Assembly (NCBI RefSeq): GCF_905207245.1 | Contig: NZ_CAJLKP010000066.1 | Coordinates: 1 to 34,369, forward strand | Direction of reading: 5' to 3' | Origin: an uncultured Bacteroides sp. | GTDB lineage: Bacteria; Bacteroidota; Bacteroidia; Bacteroidales; Bacteroidaceae | Length of the DNA stretch: 34,369 nucleotides | Shown here: in pieces, positions 32,237 to 34,369 of the stretch | Numbering within the stretch: the stretch's first letter is position 1 | Layout of the letters: each line of letters opens with the position of its first letter | The notes under the pieces: model-generated | Seen by the model: only the letters and a program-made list of their open reading frames with translations | What the model was told of the DNA's origin: nothing | Databases searched by the model: none | Program-made: the position numbers and the translations under genes

Positions 32237-33079
32237 TTATCTGAATTCTGCAGGTATCTGCACTTCGTCCTTCAACGTTGCTATGATGCTGCGGAACAAT
32301 TGGTTACCCTTTTCCTTATCCAACGAAATCCACCGTTCTATCATTTCCAGTTGCAACAGGAAGACGAACAGACGTTCTATCGTGAAATAATTGAAGAAAG
32401 TAGCTTCCTCCATCCAGTTCCAGCGCAGTTGGTCTATTTTCTTTTCCCGCTCCACCAATTCCTCGGTTTCGCTGATTTTCACAAGTTGGTCCAGGAAATC
32501 TACTTCTCCCGTCAGTCCGAAATCACGGGCACCGGATGTACGCAAAGCCTCACATACCTCCGTATCGCCCACTATCAGCGGAGCGATGTCCATTTTGAAT
32601 TTCCGTGCAGTCAATGCCACCAGTATATTGTTCATCGTCAGATTGAACGCAAACCAGAACGATACAAATTTATTCTTACACTTCATCGCATAATCATAAT
32701 AAAGTGCAGCCAGACGGTCTTCATGCAAAAACTCATCTTCGGCAGGAGTATTGAAATATTCGGAAATGAAAGTGGAGAGATAGGAAGGGAACACAGCATC
32801 CGCCACCTCATCGCCATCTTTTAGCAACGAGATGAACTCCGCCAGTTCTTCCGCAGAATAATTTCCACGCGGATCGATGACAGCATCTTTGTCCTTCAGT
32901 AATTTCAGAACGTTCGCATTGTCAAATTTCAGATAAAATAGATCAATCAGTTTTCTATCTTCATCAGACAATTCCGGATACAGTTCCGCTTTAAAATCAG
33001 CTACCGTATAGCTCAATTTGCTGTCCTCCAGAGTGAGTTCGGGCAAACCGGCTACTAAGTAGTAATAGTATTTACTCAT
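32237..33079 (-). CDS. DUF2764 family V-type ATPase-associated protein (likely C/d-type role)
   Basis: 280-residue, all-helical protein of DUF2764, found in V-type ATPase operons of Bacteroidetes and some other bacteria. Seen: start MSKYYYYLVAGLPEL typical of the family and an overall helical C-subunit-like composition. Since no other gene here codes for subunit C/d, it probably links the rotor ring to the central stalk (inference from position). It lies 11 bases after subunit E and 18 before subunit A. Experimental data on the family are not known to me. Confidence 0.88.
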   Translation of the reverse strand: MSKYYYYLVAGLPELTLEDSKLSYTVADFKAELYPELSDEDRKLIDLFYLKFDNANVLKLLKDKDAVIDPRGNYSAEELAEFISLLKDGDEVADAVFPSYLSTFISEYFNTPAEDEFLHEDRLAALYYDYAMKCKNKFVSFWFAFNLTMNNILVALTARKFKMDIAPLIVGDTEVCEALRTSGARDFGLTGEVDFLDQLVKISETEELVEREKKIDQLRWNWMEEATFFNYFTIERLFVFLLQLEMIERWISLDKEKGNQLFRSIIATLKDEVQIPAEFR

Positions 33080-33090
33080 ATCCTGTGGGT

Positions 33091-33681
33091 TTAGAACAGC
33101 ATTTCCACTAACTGCGGACGCAGGAATTCTTTGAAATAATTCATGAACTCTTCTTCACCGAAATTCACCTTGTAAGAACCATCGGCAGGAGAAACAGTAA
33201 ACAACGTCTTGTTGCCATTCACTTGCTCTATTTTCACACCCTTATCCAGCAACGCTTTTGCTTGTGCACCGAAATACTTCTTCAGACCGTCTGCATCGGA
33301 AGTAGAGATCACGATAGGTTCGTTCACACTCCACTTAGAAGCCAATGCAACAATAAAGGCATTCAAATAATCTTTGTCGGCGGCAAAAGCCTCCACATCA
33401 GCATTCACAATCTTATCCGTCACAAGTGTGGCGATTTCAGATTTTAACGCATTCACAGCTTGGCCGGCGAACAATTTCAATTCCGACTTAGTATTTTCTG
33501 CCAGTTCATCGGCAGATTTACGAGAGGCAGCCACAATTGCTTCAGCTTCTTTACGAGCATCTTCTACAATTCTTTTGGCTTCGTCTTGAGCGTTAGCGAT
33601 AAGTTTCTGGGCCTCAGTATTACCTTTTTCGACCCCTTCACGGTAAATCTTATCAGTTAACTCTTGAATTTTGTTTTCCAT
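33091..33681 (-). CDS. ntpE: V-type ATP synthase subunit E (peripheral stalk)
   Basis: Peripheral-stalk subunit of 196 residues, first gene of the operon. Seen: long N-terminal charged coiled coil (KIQELTDKIYREGVEKGNTE onward to about residue 90) and a compact C-terminal head ending EFLRPQLVEMLF. The ATG at 33681 is chosen because 23 further in-frame codons upstream give a sequence unlike the family and cover the promoter region. Confidence 0.92.
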   Translation of the reverse strand: MENKIQELTDKIYREGVEKGNTEAQKLIANAQDEAKRIVEDARKEAEAIVAASRKSADELAENTKSELKLFAGQAVNALKSEIATLVTDKIVNADVEAFAADKDYLNAFIVALASKWSVNEPIVISTSDADGLKKYFGAQAKALLDKGVKIEQVNGNKTLFTVSPADGSYKVNFGEEEFMNYFKEFLRPQLVEMLF

Positions 33682-33747
33682 ATCTACAGGAGCTATATTA
33701 AAAATTATATAATTGCGATTTTTTTCCCTTTCTATTAGATTCGAGTC

Positions 33748-33755
33748 CAAAAGTA
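33748..33755 (-). promoter_or_regulatory. -7 element of the V-type ATPase operon
   Basis: TACTTTTG on the minus strand, about 67 nt before the subunit E start. The -33 position has a T-rich run but no TTTG. Confidence 0.45.
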
Positions 33756-33980
33756 CTAAAATCCCTTAGATAAAAAATAGAAAGAACGGAATAAAAACGG
33801 TCTGTTTTCCAAAAAAGGTCTTTTTATACCATTTTTATTCTGTAAATATAGGGAGTAAATTAGAAATAGGAAAGAAATTAGATACTGAAAAGGAGAAATA
33901 GGATTCTGAAAGAGAAATATTGAAGAGTAAAATAGAGGGACAGGAGTGCAAATACAAGAAAATATTATGGCTGTAAATAC

Positions 33981-34013
33981 AAAAAGCCTCCACATCAATT
34001 GATATGGAGGCTT
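33981..34013 (-). terminator. Terminator of the rRNA operon
   Basis: AAGCCTCCATATC pairs with GATGTGGAGGCTT (33984-33996 with 34001-34013, one G-U pair), with an AATT loop, followed on the minus strand by TTTTTG; 10 bases after 5S. Confidence 0.88.
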
Positions 34014-34023
34014 CTCTCTAAAA

Positions 34024-34131
<108 letters not shown>

Positions 34132-34214
34132 TAAGTTAGACATGATGTAAAAAGTAAAGGAATCAGTCTTAATCTTTGCGGATTAAGCCGCTGAACGTAT
34201 ATATCCGCCATACA

Positions 34215-34369
34215 AGGCAAAGACCAAAAGTGAACGGGCAATTAGTAATGCTCGGCTATGATGTTACCACCTGTACACCTGCATCCTATCAACGTTGTCG
34301 TCTTCAACGACCCTAAGAAATCTAATCTTGTGGCTGGCTTCGTACTTAGATGCTTTCAGCACTTATCCA
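34215..34369 (-). rRNA. rrl: 23S ribosomal RNA, 3' end (partial)
   Basis: Minus-strand sequence includes the conserved 3' region of 23S: GCTGAAAGCATCTAAGTACG, AAGCCAGCCACAAGATTAGA and the GAGCATTACTAATTGCCCG end. The gene runs out of the window at 34369. The 3' end is approximate (34205-34235). No tRNA is seen in the 23S-5S spacer. Confidence 0.92.

Larger units (their letters stand above)
33682..34023. other. Intergenic region between rRNA operon and ATPase operon
   Basis: It holds the rRNA terminator (33981-34013), a -7-like TACTTTTG (minus strand, 33748-33755; no clear -33) that may start the ATPase operon, and a 110-base stretch (about 33845-33955) that is almost only purine on the plus strand. 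No gene is seen; the 80-codon open frame at 33756-33998 is low-complexity. Confidence 0.5.

Noticed and set aside
33756..33998. 80-codon minus-strand frame
   Set aside because: Low-complexity Phe/Leu/Ser sequence opposite a purine tract, overlapping the rRNA terminator; no sign of coding.
34132..34214. tRNA in the rRNA spacer
   Set aside because: The 23S-5S spacer of about 80 bases has no cloverleaf or T-loop consensus.

Overview
The window looks like a chromosomal segment of a Bacteroides species (order Bacteroidales). The reasons are: promoters of the Bacteroides type (TTTG, about 19 nt, TAnnTTTG), few Shine-Dalgarno sequences, a V-type ATPase operon containing a DUF2764 gene, a GT3 glycogen synthase beside a short-form glycogen phosphorylase, ribosomal protein S16 with a long charged tail, lipoproteins of LruC and DUF4369/TlpA type, and a single-domain RRM protein. 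Species cannot be named from this sequence alone.

Layout. (1) 1-5306: an AT-rich edge, a membrane glycosyltransferase, a strong candidate for an unannotated small RNA (about 1764-2062, minus strand), a di-haem cytochrome c peroxidase lipoprotein and an LruC-domain lipoprotein. (2) 5550-11730: hexuronate catabolism. kdgK-eda are divergent from a LacI-family regulator, which is followed by altronate dehydratase. Two matching 16-bp operators sit at the divergent promoters. An NhaC-type antiporter follows. (3) 11961-14163: RRM protein, rpsP (S16) and a TlpA-like thioredoxin lipoprotein, each with its own terminator. (4) 14471-19411: anaerobic ribonucleotide reductase nrdD-nrdG, a split threonine/serine exporter pair and a DUF6064 membrane protein. 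(5) 19500-25397, minus strand: phosphoglycerate mutase, an unrecognised secreted protein, glycogen phosphorylase and glycogen synthase. (6) 25758-33681, minus strand: V-type ATPase operon E-DUF2764-A-B-D-I-K, interrupted between B and D by a four-helix-bundle (S23/IVP-like) gene. (7) 34024-34369: 5S rRNA and the 3' end of 23S rRNA, minus strand, with a terminator.

How the genes work together. UxaA, KdgK and Eda take altronate through KDG and KDPG to pyruvate and glyceraldehyde-3-phosphate; GpmA acts in glycolysis; GlgP and the GT3 synthase make and mobilise storage glucan. The ATPase K subunit keeps the residues that bind Na+ in Enterococcus NtpK, so a sodium-coupled enzyme is likely, and the NhaC antiporter would fit a sodium economy.

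Most unusual items: the candidate RNA with TAGGTAA repeats at 1764-2062; a strict 22-bp-period palindromic array at 25540-25692; and an IVP gene bounded by inverted repeats inside the ATPase operon, laid out like a 23S rRNA intervening sequence but placed in a protein operon.
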